DNA from: Pseudozyma flocculosa PF-1
Taxonomy: Eukaryota; Basidiomycota; Ustilaginomycetes; Ustilaginales; Ustilaginaceae
Length of the DNA stretch: 64,000 nucleotides
Assembly: GCF_000417875.1 (NCBI RefSeq)
Contig: NW_006920874.1
Coordinates: 850,817 to 914,816 of the forward strand
Direction of reading: 5' to 3'
The notes under the pieces were generated by a model, which was not told the DNA's origin, did no database searches, and was given only the letters and a program-made list of their open reading frames with translations. Positions 43,323 to 54,680 of the stretch are shown piece by piece (position 1 is the stretch's first letter; every line of letters starts with the position of its first letter). A program made the position numbers and the translations under genes.

Positions 43323-46235
43323 TCATTCCTCGACTTCGACTTCGACTTGATCCTGTACCGCCTGATGCCCACGTCTGGCTCTGTTTGCACGTTGAACCTC
43401 GTCCCTCCTCTGCTTTAATCGTTTGAGGATCTCGTCTTCAACGAGTTCGACGGCGAATTGGAGACCCCATGTACGTTCGTCGACGACCATCTGGGCCGAC
43501 CTGGTTCGTTGTGCGGCAGGAGGGGGGATGTAAGAGGGAGGGGGTGAGATGCCGACGAGGGCGTTGGCATGGTCGAGGATGTCCATGTAGATCCTGTGCG
43601 ATTCGACGGCTACCGTCCCACTTGGATCGGTGGTGAGTCTGTAGATCGGATAGTGCGTTCCCGCTTCCATCCCTTCCCCCCTCCCTTCCCGCATCGACGA
43701 GGCAGGGGAGCGGGAGGGAAGAGAGTAGAGACGGGAGAGGATCTCACTTCGCTTCGCTTCATACCCGCCTCCCCCTCCAGGTCGAGGAGATGAAGCCGAC
43801 GATGACACCGAGTCAAATTGTCCCGCCAAAGACGAGGAAAGGTCCATGGCCCGTCCGAACGACAGCAGGTCGTCGCGCTCGGCCGTCCGGCGCCAGTTGT
43901 ACAGCGCCAAAGGGTTGGGCAGGATCAGGTTGGTCTCGAGAAACGAAAGGTACCCGTCCACCTCGCCCGGCGTCATGTCGAGCGGCTCGACGGCGCGGTA
44001 CACCTCGTGCGTCGATGCCGCATCGTGCCGCTTGGCCTCGGACGTTTCCCGCAGCGCCGTCACCCACCGCCTCAGCGTCGGCAGCCCAGACACAAAGCCC
44101 AAGCTCGGTCCAGCTTCCCCGCCGGTCGTGGTGGTGTCGCCTTGCTGCTGCCCGTCTTCGGAGGCGCCAAATTCGACGGCAGGGTAGACGACATCTTCGT
44201 ACCGGCCCTGTCCGTCCATGCCGTACCGCATCTTGACCAGCACCAGGACGACGGCCATCATGATAAACTCGCGCGGAACGGGGTAGCGCTGCTCCATCGA
44301 CCGAGTCCGACGCGATGGCCGACCTCGTTTGGCCGGCCCTTCACCTACGACCGCAGCACCGCTCTCTTCGCCCGCCGCCGCTGCCGCCGGAGTGATGTGC
44401 AGCTGTACGCCGACGAAGCTGAGCAGGCGCTTGGCCGCGCAGTAAATGGTCGGAGGCAGGCCCATGCCGTCGACGAGGCGCCATAGCATGACGGCGCCGC
44501 TAGGCTCCTCGAATGTGATGCCAAAGTTGACGTGCAGCAGCGTCGCCAGCTTGGCCGCGTGGACGTTGAGCGAGGAAATTGCCGGCACGCTCGACACGTC
44601 CAGCTTGCCGTACCGGACGTCGTCGGCGTTGAGCAGCAGGACGAGGTCCGGCGGCAGCCGCTGCACCGCCTCCAGGAACGTGAGCCGGTACGAGGCGGCC
44701 AGCTCGGTCAGGTCGCCCCACAGGATCGGGATCTGCAGCTTGGACAGCGTCAGGTAGAGGATGGCGAGCGTCGATGGCAGAGACGCAAACTTCATCAGCC
44801 TGCGCTTCTCTCCGATGCCGCTGCCGCCCGGATGGAGCCGGCGGGACCCGGTCTGCCGTGCTTGCCGCCTCGATGCCGTCGATGACGCGCCGGCGGAGCG
44901 GTAGCCCTCGGACCACTCGCTCTCGGCATCGGTCGTTTCGGCGCTGCGAGGCTTGTAGATGGGCGCGAGCCTCCGCCTGCCCTGCTTCCGACGCCAGCCG
45001 GACCTGCGGGAGCTTGTTTGCGATCCTTGACGCCCTGCATCATCCTCGCCATGGCCATGGCCATCGCCGTCGCCGTCGTATTCGTCTTCGTCGTCGTCGT
45101 CGTCGTCCTGGTCGCTGTCGGAGCGCATGCCGTCCCCTTGGGCGCCTTGGCTGCCCTCGCGCCGTCGCTTGTCGCGGCGCTCCTTTGCAAAGACGGGATC
45201 GAGCGAGGCGAGCATGTCCTCGGGGTCCTGTAGGTCGCCCGGGGCGTGGTCGTCGTCGGTGAAGCCCTCCGTGCCGCTGGTCTGGGCATCGGACTCGGGC
45301 TCAAAGGCGCCCTTGCGTTTGCGCTGCTGCCTCTTTGCCTCGATGCGCTTGCGACGGTCCCTCTCTGCGAGCCTGTCTTCGAGCTCAAAGTCGTGTCGGA
45401 CGTCGTAGATGGGCTCTGTGCCGCGGTCGGTCCGGATGTGGTCGCGGTCGTCGTCGATGTCGTGGGTGGCGCGGTAGTCGAAGGTGGCCGCCACCAGGGG
45501 TTCGGGCGGGAACTCGGATACGGGGAGGGATGCTACGAGCAGAGCCCACAGCTCTCGTGCGACGGTCTCGGTCTCGGGGGGCAGGTTGCCGCCAAAGTGG
45601 TGGTTGAGCTGGTGGAGCTGCATGCGAAGGATGAGCTGGAGGCACTGGAGTCGCTTGAACCTGCCCTGCATCTTTGCGTCTGTGCCCGTGCCTGCTCGGT
45701 AGGCGGTAGACCTGCCCCTGCTTCTGCTCCTGCGACTGCGGCTGCGGCTGCGCTTACGACCGTGCTGACCGTCGGAGGCGTCGAGGTAAGACAGATCATG
45801 GGCCGTCTCGTCATCGTCGTCGTCTTCTTCGTCGTCGTCGTCTTCGAGCTCCGAGACAGCGCCGGTCCTCCTCGATGTGAATGTGCGCTTCCTTTTTGCC
45901 CTGGTCATTTTGCGCCTCGCTGTTGTGCGCTGGCTCTCTTCGAACTCGTCGTCGAAAGCATGTTCGATGCGGAAGTTGTGCTGTACGTGGCCGTACTTGC
46001 AGATGAGCTGTCCCCTGCGCACGCGCATGCGGTGAGTGCCACACTCGAAGCATGTCGGCCTGTTTGCGCGTGCTGGCGTGGCAGGTGTCGGTTGGGATGC
46101 GGAGAATATGGGCTGGGGAATGCGGGCGGAGCGGGCGAGCGAGGGCGACGAGGAGGGAGGGTTGATGGGGACAGGCTGGGAGAGGGAGCGGAGGCCCGAG
46201 CCCGAGGGCGTGGCACCGAAGCCACGGCTGGACAT
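43323..46235 (-). CDS. RRN7: RNA polymerase I core factor subunit Rrn7 (TAF1B family)
   Basis: Rrn7 is the TFIIB-like subunit of the Pol I core factor and acts at rDNA promoters in the nucleolus. It has 970 residues and no intron. The start is the ATG at 46235; the open frame continues upstream without homology. The zinc ribbon is at 62-83: Cys62 and Cys65 (CFEC), then Cys79 and His83 (CKYGH). An acidic and Arg/Ser-rich linker follows, then the conserved FKRLQCLQLILRMQLHQL helix and the two cyclin-like repeats. The conserved patches are LAILYLTLSKLQIPILWGDL, AASYRLTFLEAVQRLP and LVLVKMRYGMDG. Fungal-specific acidic inserts make it longer than yeast Rrn7. The stop lies 49 bp from the stop of the converging DHHC gene, so the 3' ends of the two transcripts probably overlap. 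Confidence 0.92.
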   Translation of the reverse strand: MSSRGFGATPSGSGLRSLSQPVPINPPSSSPSLARSARIPQPIFSASQPTPATPARANRPTCFECGTHRMRVRRGQLICKYGHVQHNFRIEHAFDDEFEESQRTTARRKMTRAKRKRTFTSRRTGAVSELEDDDDEEDDDDDETAHDLSYLDASDGQHGRKRSRSRSRRSRSRGRSTAYRAGTGTDAKMQGRFKRLQCLQLILRMQLHQLNHHFGGNLPPETETVARELWALLVASLPVSEFPPEPLVAATFDYRATHDIDDDRDHIRTDRGTEPIYDVRHDFELEDRLAERDRRKRIEAKRQQRKRKGAFEPESDAQTSGTEGFTDDDHAPGDLQDPEDMLASLDPVFAKERRDKRRREGSQGAQGDGMRSDSDQDDDDDDEDEYDGDGDGHGHGEDDAGRQGSQTSSRRSGWRRKQGRRRLAPIYKPRSAETTDAESEWSEGYRSAGASSTASRRQARQTGSRRLHPGGSGIGEKRRLMKFASLPSTLAILYLTLSKLQIPILWGDLTELAASYRLTFLEAVQRLPPDLVLLLNADDVRYGKLDVSSVPAISSLNVHAAKLATLLHVNFGITFEEPSGAVMLWRLVDGMGLPPTIYCAAKRLLSFVGVQLHITPAAAAAGEESGAAVVGEGPAKRGRPSRRTRSMEQRYPVPREFIMMAVVLVLVKMRYGMDGQGRYEDVVYPAVEFGASEDGQQQGDTTTTGGEAGPSLGFVSGLPTLRRWVTALRETSEAKRHDAASTHEVYRAVEPLDMTPGEVDGYLSFLETNLILPNPLALYNWRRTAERDDLLSFGRAMDLSSSLAGQFDSVSSSASSPRPGGGGGYEAKRSEILSRLYSLPSRSPASSMREGRGEGMEAGTHYPIYRLTTDPSGTVAVESHRIYMDILDHANALVGISPPPSYIPPPAAQRTRSAQMVVDERTWGLQFAVELVEDEILKRLKQRRDEVQRANRARRGHQAVQDQVEVEVEE

Positions 46236-47249
46236 GGCGGTGTCGATGCGGCGAGGCGTCGGCGTTAGCGTGGTATTGGAGGGATCATTGGAGGATGGAG
46301 AGCGGCGGTGAGTGAGTCGAGTCGAGGCCAGGTCGAGGTGATGAGCCCGGTGGTGGCCAGAAGCAAGAGCGAGGCGAGCAACCAGGTCGGACCCTGGCTG
46401 GCTGTCTGTCTGGCTGGCTGGCAAGCTGGCCGGGGCCAACGGGTTTTGGGCAAAAAGTGGAGCCGATCTGGAATTTTCAAAAATCGCAAAATCGCTGCCC
46501 GATGCGATGCAGGGTCGAGGTCGAGCTGGGCCTGGCGCCTGGCACCTGGCTCGCTTGAGGCCAGCCAACCGACTCCGCCAACTCGACTCGACTCGCGGAA
46601 AATCCCAACCGAGGCAGAGCTGCCTGGCGGCCAGGCGAGACGAGGCGGGCGGGCAAAGACGGTCTGCCTGCGCTGCGCTGCGATGCGATGCGATGCCGCT
46701 TGCAGCTGCACCTTGAAGATCCGCGCTCCGCTCTGGCCTCTGTGACCTCGGCTTGCCCTGGCCTGGCCTGGCCTGGCTGGCCTGCCCTCTAGCCTGCTAT
46801 CCTGCCCCGCCCCGCCCTGCCCTGCGCTGGCTGCCGCGTGAGAGAGGGCTGAGAGGGCAGACCCGCCGCCTGCTTTTGGGCTTTTCCCCGCAGACACTCG
46901 AACCCGCGGGCAGTGAGCGGAGCCAGACACAGAGTGGCTGGCTGGCCTCGCCTGCCTCTGTGGCCTCGCTTGGAGCCGCCGCCGTTGATGGATCGTATCG
47001 CGGCCATCGTTTGTTCCTCTCGTCCATCCTCTCGCTCCCGCTCCCGCTCTCGCTCTCTCGCTTTCTCCTTTGGTCGCCATCACCGTCACCACTTCCCCCT
47101 TCGCCATCCTCATCCCCATCTCCATCAACCTCGCCCTCTCTGCTCCTCTTTAGACATCTTCCTTCGCAGCGCACCCTGTCATCTCTTTGTCTTCTTTCCG
47201 TCTCTCCGTTCCGCCGCCAACTCTCCTTCTCCTCCCCTGCCCTACAGCC
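46236..47249. other. Divergent promoter RRN7 / GPI protein
   Basis: This is 1.0 kb with no supported gene. It has short GCCTGGCCTG repeats near 46755-46780 and a CT-rich leader before 47250. Confidence 0.55.
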
Positions 47250-48281
47250 ATGACGCGCGCCCTGGCCCTCGTCGCCCTCCTGGGCGCAGCCGCCGCCACC
47301 ACCGCAAACGCCCAGCTCTCCATCTCGCTCGCAGATCAGGCCAGCAAGGCGCAGCCCTCCGCGCCCGCTTCCCTCGACCTCGGCGGCGGCCTCACCTCGG
47401 GCGGCGCACCCGCCGCGACACAGGCCCCTCCCACCCCGACCGCCCAGTCGTCGGTCGCCACCACCCCGCTCCCCACCGGCGGCAGCGTCTCGGTCGTCAG
47501 CGGCGCAACCGTCAGCCAGCTCACCAGCAGCAGCATCAACACCTCGCCCGCCGTCGCACAGGGCACCCTCACCTACAGCCAGCCCCCGCTCCCCTCGAGC
47601 ACCACCACCATCGACGTCTCCGCACTCCCCACCTCCCTGCCCCCCTACGGCCACACCGTCTCCTCCAACTTCACCCTTCCCTCGGCCACCGCCACCGCCA
47701 CCTTTGCCACCCTGCCCCAGCTCGCCTCCAACCCGTACCAGATGGTCTTTGCCGACACCTCGGGCCTCCCCGACTACCAGTGGAACCTCGCCCTCGCATC
47801 CGTCCCCTCGCTCACAAAGGAGGCCATCTGCCGGCAGCAGGTCGACTTCTGCGCAAAGGCAGGCTGCGTACAGGACGGCGCAAAGGTCAAGGACAACTTC
47901 TGCGAGACAAAGTACATGGGAGCCGCCTGCCGCTGCGACAAGGGCGACTCGAGGCTGCAGCAGTACAACTGGCCCGTCATGCTCGCAGACTGCCGCGGCC
48001 GCAACACGGCGTGCAAGGACGCCTGCCAGAAGCCCAACCTGGGCACCGCTGACAAGAACAAGTGCACCCAGGCCTGCGACGCAAACTACGGCAGCAACTG
48101 CGGCGCTCCCGGACAGTACGCCGCAAACTACGCCGTGGCCAAAAAGGGCCAGAAGCCCAGCTACGCCATCATCCAGGGCGGCAACGCCCAGAACGACGCC
48201 CCCGCCTCGCAGCAGGCCCGGCGCTGGGCTACCACCGCCGTCGCCGCCGCCAGCGCCTTTGCCCTCGTCGTCCTCGTCTGA
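47250..48281 (+). CDS. GPI-anchored cysteine-rich cell-surface protein (DUF7707-like)
   Basis: A secreted wall or plasma-membrane protein of 343 residues. The signal peptide is MTRALALVALLGAAAATTANA, with cleavage before QLSIS. Residues about 22-150 are Ser/Thr/Pro/Ala-rich and probably O-glycosylated. Residues about 160-300 form a compact domain with twelve cysteines (ICRQQVDFCAKAGC, FCETKYMGAACRCD, ADCRGRNTACKDAC, KCTQACDANYGSNC), the pattern of fungal DUF7707-type surface proteins. The C-terminus has a hydrophobic stretch (ATTAVAAASAFALVVLV) after RR and a short spacer, as in GPI-attachment signals. The ATG at 47250 starts the signal peptide; the frame is open upstream but not signal-like. 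A precise role is not known. Confidence 0.85.
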   Translation: MTRALALVALLGAAAATTANAQLSISLADQASKAQPSAPASLDLGGGLTSGGAPAATQAPPTPTAQSSVATTPLPTGGSVSVVSGATVSQLTSSSINTSPAVAQGTLTYSQPPLPSSTTTIDVSALPTSLPPYGHTVSSNFTLPSATATATFATLPQLASNPYQMVFADTSGLPDYQWNLALASVPSLTKEAICRQQVDFCAKAGCVQDGAKVKDNFCETKYMGAACRCDKGDSRLQQYNWPVMLADCRGRNTACKDACQKPNLGTADKNKCTQACDANYGSNCGAPGQYAANYAVAKKGQKPSYAIIQGGNAQNDAPASQQARRWATTAVAAASAFALVVLV

Positions 48282-48735
48282 GGCGCGAGCGGCGTGCCGT
48301 CGTCGTCGTCGTCAAAGTGGCCCTCGCTGCAGATCATTCTTTAATCTTCATCTCCCGCAGGTCTGGATGGCGAGCCGGCGGGCCCATTCGGCCTCTCTGC
48401 CTGCTGCTGGCCATCCTCCTCGTCTCGTTCTACTGGATCTCGCTTGCTCTTTGCTCTTTCTCTCCTCCCTCCCTGCCTTTATACCCCATACGCGTGCGCG
48501 CCGCCCCATCCCTTCAGTTCCCTTTGCTTGCTGCCTCGCCTTGCCTTGCCTTGCCTTGCCCCGCTCTGCTTCCGTCTCTGCCCTTCCTCCGCTCGAGGAC
48601 GATCCAGTCGCTCCCTATCCCTCCCCTCCCCGCTCTTTCAGACGTTCGGAACGGAATCCCCATTCTCCCCACCATCCTCGTCCGTGCATCCTTTGCGTGC
48701 CTGCTTGCCTAGTTCCCTGCTGGCTGGGAGGGTGG
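48282..48735. other. Convergent 3' spacer GPI protein - AOS1
   Basis: No gene is seen. It has a CCTTG repeat near 48536-48560. Confidence 0.6.
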
Positions 48736-50232
48736 CTAGACAGCGACGCCAGCCTGGGTCGAAACGGCGGATCCGACAGTGTGGAGTGTGGCGTTTCCGC
48801 TGCCCATGGCGTCGAGGATGAGCCAGTTGGTAATGGGCTCCTCTCGGCCTCCGAGGGCGTTGAGGACGTCCTGAGCCAGTAGACCGCCCAGGACAGCGCA
48901 CGTCGGTGCGAACTCGCCGCGCGTCGACGTCGATGCCGCATACGTCCTGCATGCAAGTGTGAACGGGCATTCGTCAGTGATGTCGACTCGAGACGAGTGA
49001 GAGCACAAACCAAGCACCGCGGCCGTCGGCACAGGATGACGGGCGAAAGAACTCACTGGAACCACGCCTGCCTGTCGACGCCCTGCGCCTCAAAGACCAA
49101 CGAAGGATCCACACCCCTCTCCACCATCATCCTTTCCGCCACCTCCCTCAACTCCCCACCACCACCACCACCGTGCTGCTGAGCCTCCCACGATGCCCAG
49201 ACTGTCCACAGACCGGGGGCCAGTCTGAGCCTCTTGATCTTGCGCGCCTCGATACCCGCCCACGTCATGTCGAGGCTGTGCGAGAGCGGCACGAACGTCG
49301 TGCGGTTCTTGATCCGCTTCTTTTCCGGCTGCGTCGACGACGACGATGGCGGGAGCACGCGCTCGGTGATAAAGTCGTGCGACGCTCCCAGGTCGGAGAA
49401 GATGTACCCGCCGAACCCGAACGACGACGTGGCGTAGAACTTGGTCGACGAGAGGCGCAGCGCGTCGTTGAGCGTCGTCTTCGGTGGCGGTGGTGTGAGA
49501 GGGTGGAGAAGAGACAAGATCGGATGGAGTGGTGAGCTGCATCCGGTGAGACGGCGCGGAAAGGGAGGAGGGGCAAGGGGAGCGGGGATGTACGCACCAG
49601 CTCGAGCTTGGTGCCCCTGCACGCCACGACAACGTCGACGCCGAGCTGCTTGACCTTGGCCGCCACCTCCTCCGGCGAGCCCTGGAGGATGGACTGGTCA
49701 GTAAGCCCCTGAACCTTGACGAGCGGGTTGAGCGCGCGGATCCTGTCCACGGGTGCATCCGCAACCCTCTATCGTGACGAAGCAAGGGATAAGCCTACAG
49801 TCAGCCTGCTGCCGTGCGCCTCATCGACATGCACCGGCGGCCGTCGGCCCTGCCCGGACTCACGGAGGCACCAACGTCGTCCTGCCTCCAAAAGAAGCCG
49901 GCGCTGAGATCCTCGTCGCGCACCGTGTCGGGATCGAGGATGGAGAGGGTGCCGATGCCCGAGAGGACAATGTTCTTGATGACCTCGGTGGCGACGCCGG
50001 TGAAGCCCCAGACGAGGACGTGCGAGGTGCGCATGCGCGTCTGCGCCTCGAGGCCCCACAGCCGGATCTGGCGGTCGTAGAGCGCCGCCTCGTCCTCGGT
50101 CACGGCGTTGGCGTCGACCGCATCCGAGCTGCTGGTGGGTGCAAGCACCGACGTCGTCGCCGTGTCGAGCGCCGTGTCGTTTGCGCTCGCGGTAGCGACG
50201 GCACTGGCGGTGTCAGCAGCGGTGGTGGACAT
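48736..50232 (-). CDS. AOS1: SUMO-activating enzyme E1 subunit Aos1
   Basis: Aos1 pairs with Uba2 to activate SUMO with ATP. Four exons (50232-49864, 49768-49598, 49478-49057, 48946-48736) join to 390 residues. All introns are GT-AG and all junctions keep frame. The N-terminal 45 residues are Ala/Thr-rich. The ThiF-type adenylation domain opens with YDRQIRLWG and continues HVLVWGFTGVATEVIKNIVLSGIG and LSILDPDTV. Exon 2 gives RIRALNPLVKVQ and VVVACRGT, and exon 3 SSFGFGGYIFSDLG. Exon 4 gives GEFAPTCAVLGGLLAQDVLNALG, the conserved helix near the C-terminus. As expected for Aos1 there is no catalytic-cysteine half, which resides in Uba2. Acceptor choices for exons 2 and 3 rest on frame and family match. 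Confidence 0.92.
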
Positions 50233-50657
50233 GATGTCGGTGGAGCTAGGAAGACGCGAGGGGACGAGGGTGGGCGGGGAGAGGTGATGGTGCGCAAGCA
50301 GGAAGAAGTCAAAGGGCGGGTGAGTCCCGACAACACCGCTCGCTCGCAGCCCTTTTCGACTTTCCGCCCGCGCCCCTCCCTCCACTTTGGGGGCGCGTGC
50401 GAGAGAGGTTCCGCGCTCCCAGTCAAGGTCATGCCAGGCTTGGCTTCACCGCTCCGCTCCGCTCCGCACTCGCGACTCTTCCCGGCGACTAGACTGAGCC
50501 GCACCCATGTCAGACAGCCATCGCTGCGACCACGCCCGACAACGAAGGGCAGCCATGTCCGCAGCCGTACAGCCTTAGCCCGCCGTCTAGAGACCTCGGG
50601 ATCAACGCCGGTTCCTGACACGGATACATTTGCACCTCTACGAACCGCGAGGTTACG
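50233..50657. other. Spacer AOS1 / UGA1
   Basis: AOS1 promoter side and UGA1 3' flank. No gene and no notable repeat are seen. Confidence 0.6.
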
Positions 50658-52337
50658 CTACAGCTTCTTGAGCACCCGCTCCATCTTCTCGAGGAAGAGG
50701 TCGGCATGGCCCTGCTCAAACACCAGCATCGGCCTCAGCCGGATGGCTCGCTCCCCGCATCCGCCGAGGTGGACGCCCTCCCGGCGCATCTCCATCACCA
50801 GCCGGTCTCGCACCTCGGGCGTCGTGCAGTCAAACGCGATAAACGTGCCCGCATCCTCGCCCCGCAGGTTCTCGACCTTGCCCCGCCCCGCCGCCGTCTC
50901 AAACAGCGACGTCAGCGACCGGAAGATGTGCGAGCCCACCGACGCCGTCTTTTCCACCAGCCCGTGCGTCCGGATCGTCTGGATAATCTGCCGCGCCTGC
51001 AGCGTCCGCGTCGGGTCGCCCATCCACGTGTTGTAGTTGCGGTAGGCCATCGTCGGACGCGTGTCGAGGTTGTGGTAGAAGCCGGCGGCCTGTCGAGTCG
51101 CGGCGGGCACAGAGGAGCGGGGACGAAGGGCCAAAGGAGGCGGTCAGCGGGTGGCGCTTCTCATCGCATCGTGCTGCGCTACGCTGGGCCCCGAGGCCGC
51201 GAAACCCACCTGCATCTTCTTGGAGAATGTGACAAAGTCGGCCGGCGTGTCGAGCTGCCACTTGTCGTGGGCCCAGAAGCTGCCCGTGGCGCCCACGCCC
51301 GTCTGGACCTCGTCGACGATCATGTAGACGCCGTGGCGCTTGGTGACGTCGCGGAGGCCGCGGAAGAAGCTCGGGCTGGCGTGGTTGTCGCCGCCCTCGC
51401 TCTGGATGGGCTCGACGATGAGGGCGGCGACGGCGCCGTAGGGCGATCCGGGCTTGCGCGAGTCGACGATGGCCTCCTCGACCATGGCGAGCGACGCCCG
51501 CTCGGCGTCTGCGTTCTCGCGCGCGTGCTCCGAGAGCGGGTAGCGGACCGCGGGCCAGGGCACCGAGGGCCAGTTGAACGAGGGGATGTCGACCTTGTGG
51601 ATGGCCTTGGAGCGGGTGGCCGATAGGGAGCCAAACAGCCTGCCGTGGAAGGCCTGGCTGAAGCTGAGGATGCTGAGGTCCGGACTGCCCGGCGCCTGGT
51701 TGCGCATGCACGACGCCAGCTCGTCGGGCGTGAAGCTGGCCTGCTCGCCGCGCTCGCGGGCGCGGTAGGACATAAAGGCGGCCTTGAAGGCGTTTTCGTT
51801 TGCGCAGCTGCCGCACATGGCGGTAAAGACCTGCTGCAGGCCGCGCGGCTTGACGGTGCCGAGGCCCGTGTCGACCCACTCGGTCCACGTGGTGGGCGGG
51901 AACGAGCCCAGGGCGGGGCGGTTCATGGTGGCGGTGATGAACTCGTCGGTGCGCGCGAGGGCGATGAGGTCCGGGTTGTTGTAGCCGATTGCGATCGACG
52001 CGATCTGGGCAAACATGTCGAGGAGGACGTTGCCGTCTGCGTCGACGATCCAGTTTCCGATCGACTTCTGGTAGTCGGTGACGAAGCCGTGGGCGCGGTT
52101 GTCCTGGAAGGTGCCGATGCGCTCGCTGGCCTGCTTGCTCTGCGGCCCGGGGATGGACGAGGTGAGGACGGTGGGCATGGCAGGTTCGGTGGGAAAGATG
52201 GACGACATGCTGCTGCTGCTACCGTAGGCGGCGGTCGAGGCCGCTGCGGTGGCGAGAGACCTCCTCGCGGCGGCATCGCGGCAGAGGCGCTTGGAGGCAC
52301 TGCCCGAGGCGACGGAGCGGGCGAGTCGGCTGGCCAT
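50658..52337 (-). CDS. UGA1: 4-aminobutyrate (GABA) transaminase
   Basis: This PLP enzyme moves the amino group of GABA to 2-oxoglutarate, giving succinate semialdehyde (GABA shunt). Exon 1 is 52337-51210, the intron 51090-51209 (GTGGGT...CGACAG, phase 0) and exon 2 is 51089-50658, giving 519 residues. The first about 45 residues are Arg/Ala/Ser-rich without acids (MASRLARSVASGSASKRL), like a mitochondrial targeting peptide, and they explain the extra length over cytosolic Uga1. Class III aminotransferase landmarks are IGYNNPDL, MCGSCANENAFKAAF, FHGRLFGSLSATRSKAIHK, IVEPIQSEGGDNHAS, VDEVQTGVGATG and TFSKKMQAAGF, which contains the PLP-binding lysine and is rebuilt across the splice. Exon 2 ends with the conserved GCGERAIRLRPMLVF. 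Confidence 0.95.
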
Positions 52338-54372
52338 GGTTGAGGAGCACTTGGTTGCGTGCGGGGCCGTTGCTGGGAGGCGGTGGTGGGTGATGGCGAA
52401 GGTCCCCAGAGGTGAGGGACGAGGCTGCCGCCGTTTGCTTTATGTGTCTCCGAGAAAAGAGGGCGGGGGCGGGGGGCAAGGCAGGGCGAGGTGACGGAGC
52501 GAGAGCCGATGGTGAGCGTGAGAAGGAAGCAAGGCCTGGCCTGGCCAGGCCAGGCCAGGTCAGGTCAGGTCAGGTCAGGTCAGGTCGGGACAGGCCGCCA
52601 GGGCAGCGGAGCTGGTCCGAGACCCCGCACCACCACCACCACCAACACCACCACCACCACCGCGACCAACACCAGCGCCAACCATGGGCATGGCAGGGCA
52701 GGCTGCGGGGGCCCAACCAGCTGGCGTGCAATTCAAGCAGGCGAGCGGCCGCGCCAGAGATGCTGGCATCCATGGCGTCCATGGCGCCCGCCCAGTCTTT
52801 GCTTCTTCCTCTGCCGCGGCGTCTTGGACGGCCCGAAATTCGGCTGGGCCACGGGTCGGGTCCGTCCCATTTTTGCCGCGTGGGTCCGGGTCCCTCGCCC
52901 TCGACCTAGCCTCGACCTCGGCCTCGACGTCGCCCGCCATGACGAAGCCGTCCTGCCCGAGCTCGACTTGTCTCGTTGCCACCAGCGGCCATCGATGCCG
53001 CCCCTCGACGGCAGCGTCCCGACAGCCGTACGGCAGCTTCCGACGACTTCTTCGGCGACCTGACTGCAATCAGCACGCCCTCACCTGGCAGCCTCACCCT
53101 CATGGCCATCACATCCGCATCGCTGTGGACAACCGAGTACAGGCATGCGTGTGTGCGTGGGTGGGCATCTTCTCGCGAGCAGGCCCGGGCAACAACGGAG
53201 TCCGCTCCCTCCTCGTCAAAGTCACGGTCTGAGGCTGCACCTTCGCCCCGGGAGCGATGCCATGGCCAGGCAGGCAGCGGTAGGCAGCAGGTACATCGGT
53301 GCGCTGCCTGTCGGCGCCATCATCCGCAGCACTCACTCCGTACAGGGAAGAGAGGGCGTGCAGGATCGCCGGGGCGTCGAGGCACCGACACACGCCACCC
53401 GTATGCCCACCATTCGGCCAGCTGCCCTGAGCACCACCGCGTAACGGCTCTCTTTTCACTCCTGACGCCCTCCGTTGCAAGCATCCTCGCCAGAAAGGGA
53501 CTTCACCTGAACACAACATGGCTCCCATTGCCTCGCAGCGCCAGACACGAACAACCTGCCAGAGGAGGAAAGAGGTTCGTGCCCTCCCATGGACACAGGG
53601 ACGACTTGCAGCCCACACAAAGGCCCCGTGTGAACCATTTATTGTCGGGCTACAGCCACTCGACGTCCTCATCTCGACCCACTCTTCGGCCCTCCGACGA
53701 GCTCGCACGCCCCGGGACAAGGGACCTACCAAACCAGCACGCGCGGTATAGTGTCGCTCTCGTTGCTGTGCTTCATCTCTTTTGCTGTGCTTCATCTCTT
53801 TGATGCCGCAGCTCCGCCACGGACGGCCTCTTTGGAGGCAAGATCAACCTCTTGCTCTCGGTCAACGTAGGCTGGTGCGTAGGTACAGAAGGTAGGCAGG
53901 CAGGTATCATGGAACCCAGAAAGCGGGCCCCTCGGAGCCTCTGCCGCGATTACCTGCTGCTGGCAGAGGCAGCTTCGGGGCGCAACGCCTGCTCTTGTTG
54001 CGCAACCAAGATTCTCAGTCAAGACACTGCTGCCTCGAGGGAGCTTTCGGATGCAATCGGCTCGACTCGGTCATAGGGGCCATGGTGGGCCAGATGAAGT
54101 CGAGCGACGGGCGCGACAAGGCTGGAACTCGCCTCGACGACCTTTATAGCCCACTCCTCGAGCGGCCACACGCCTCCTTCGGGCTTCCCTCTTTCTGTCC
54201 GCTCTTCTCAATCTCGTCCTCCTCGTCACCATTGCCGCTCCGCTCTTCCGCGTCCCTCCCCTGCTGCCGCTGTGCGAGCATCCTTGGCACGTCGTCTTAA
54301 GAATCGCAGCTCTCAACGACGGTCAGCGTCAAGACAGGGCGGTGCAGACGCGTCCAGCGCTCGGCGCTCATC
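52338..54372. other. 2 kb divergent spacer UGA1 / protein kinase
   Basis: No convincing gene. Features seen are a CAGGT pentamer run (about 52541-52587), a (CCA)n patch (52629-52662), an 18 bp exact tandem duplication containing GCTGTGCTTCATCTCTTT near 53763-53800, and a TTTATAG TATA-like box near 54143. Open frames of up to 275 residues are low-complexity and overlap on both strands. Confidence 0.55.
52541..52587. repeat. CAGGC/CAGGT pentanucleotide tandem repeat
   Basis: Three or four CAGGC units are followed by six CAGGT units, upstream of UGA1. Confidence 0.85.
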
Positions 54373-54648
54373 ATGTCGGCTGGCAGCATCGATGGCAAGC
54401 TCACCGAGACGACGCACAAGGCTGCCACCGCAACCCACGATCGAGACTGCCACGACGCGCTCTTCGCCGCCGTCGCCGGCAGCCTGCTGAGCGCGAGCAC
54501 TGCCCGAGCCGCGCGACAATTGCAAGCCGACCAAGGCGAAAACGTCCAAGAGCGATCTGCAAAAGTCGCAGCGACCGACGAGGGTGGCTCGAGGGCAATG
54601 AGCTGGCTTCCACGCCCAGCCGACAAACACAAGCCGGTGGCAGCGACA

Positions 54649-54680
<32 letters not shown>

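Noticed and set aside
52976..53803. 275-codon plus-strand frame and 228-codon minus-strand frame between UGA1 and the kinase
   Set aside because: They overlap each other on opposite strands, lack domains or signals, and have mixed composition typical of chance frames in GC-rich DNA.
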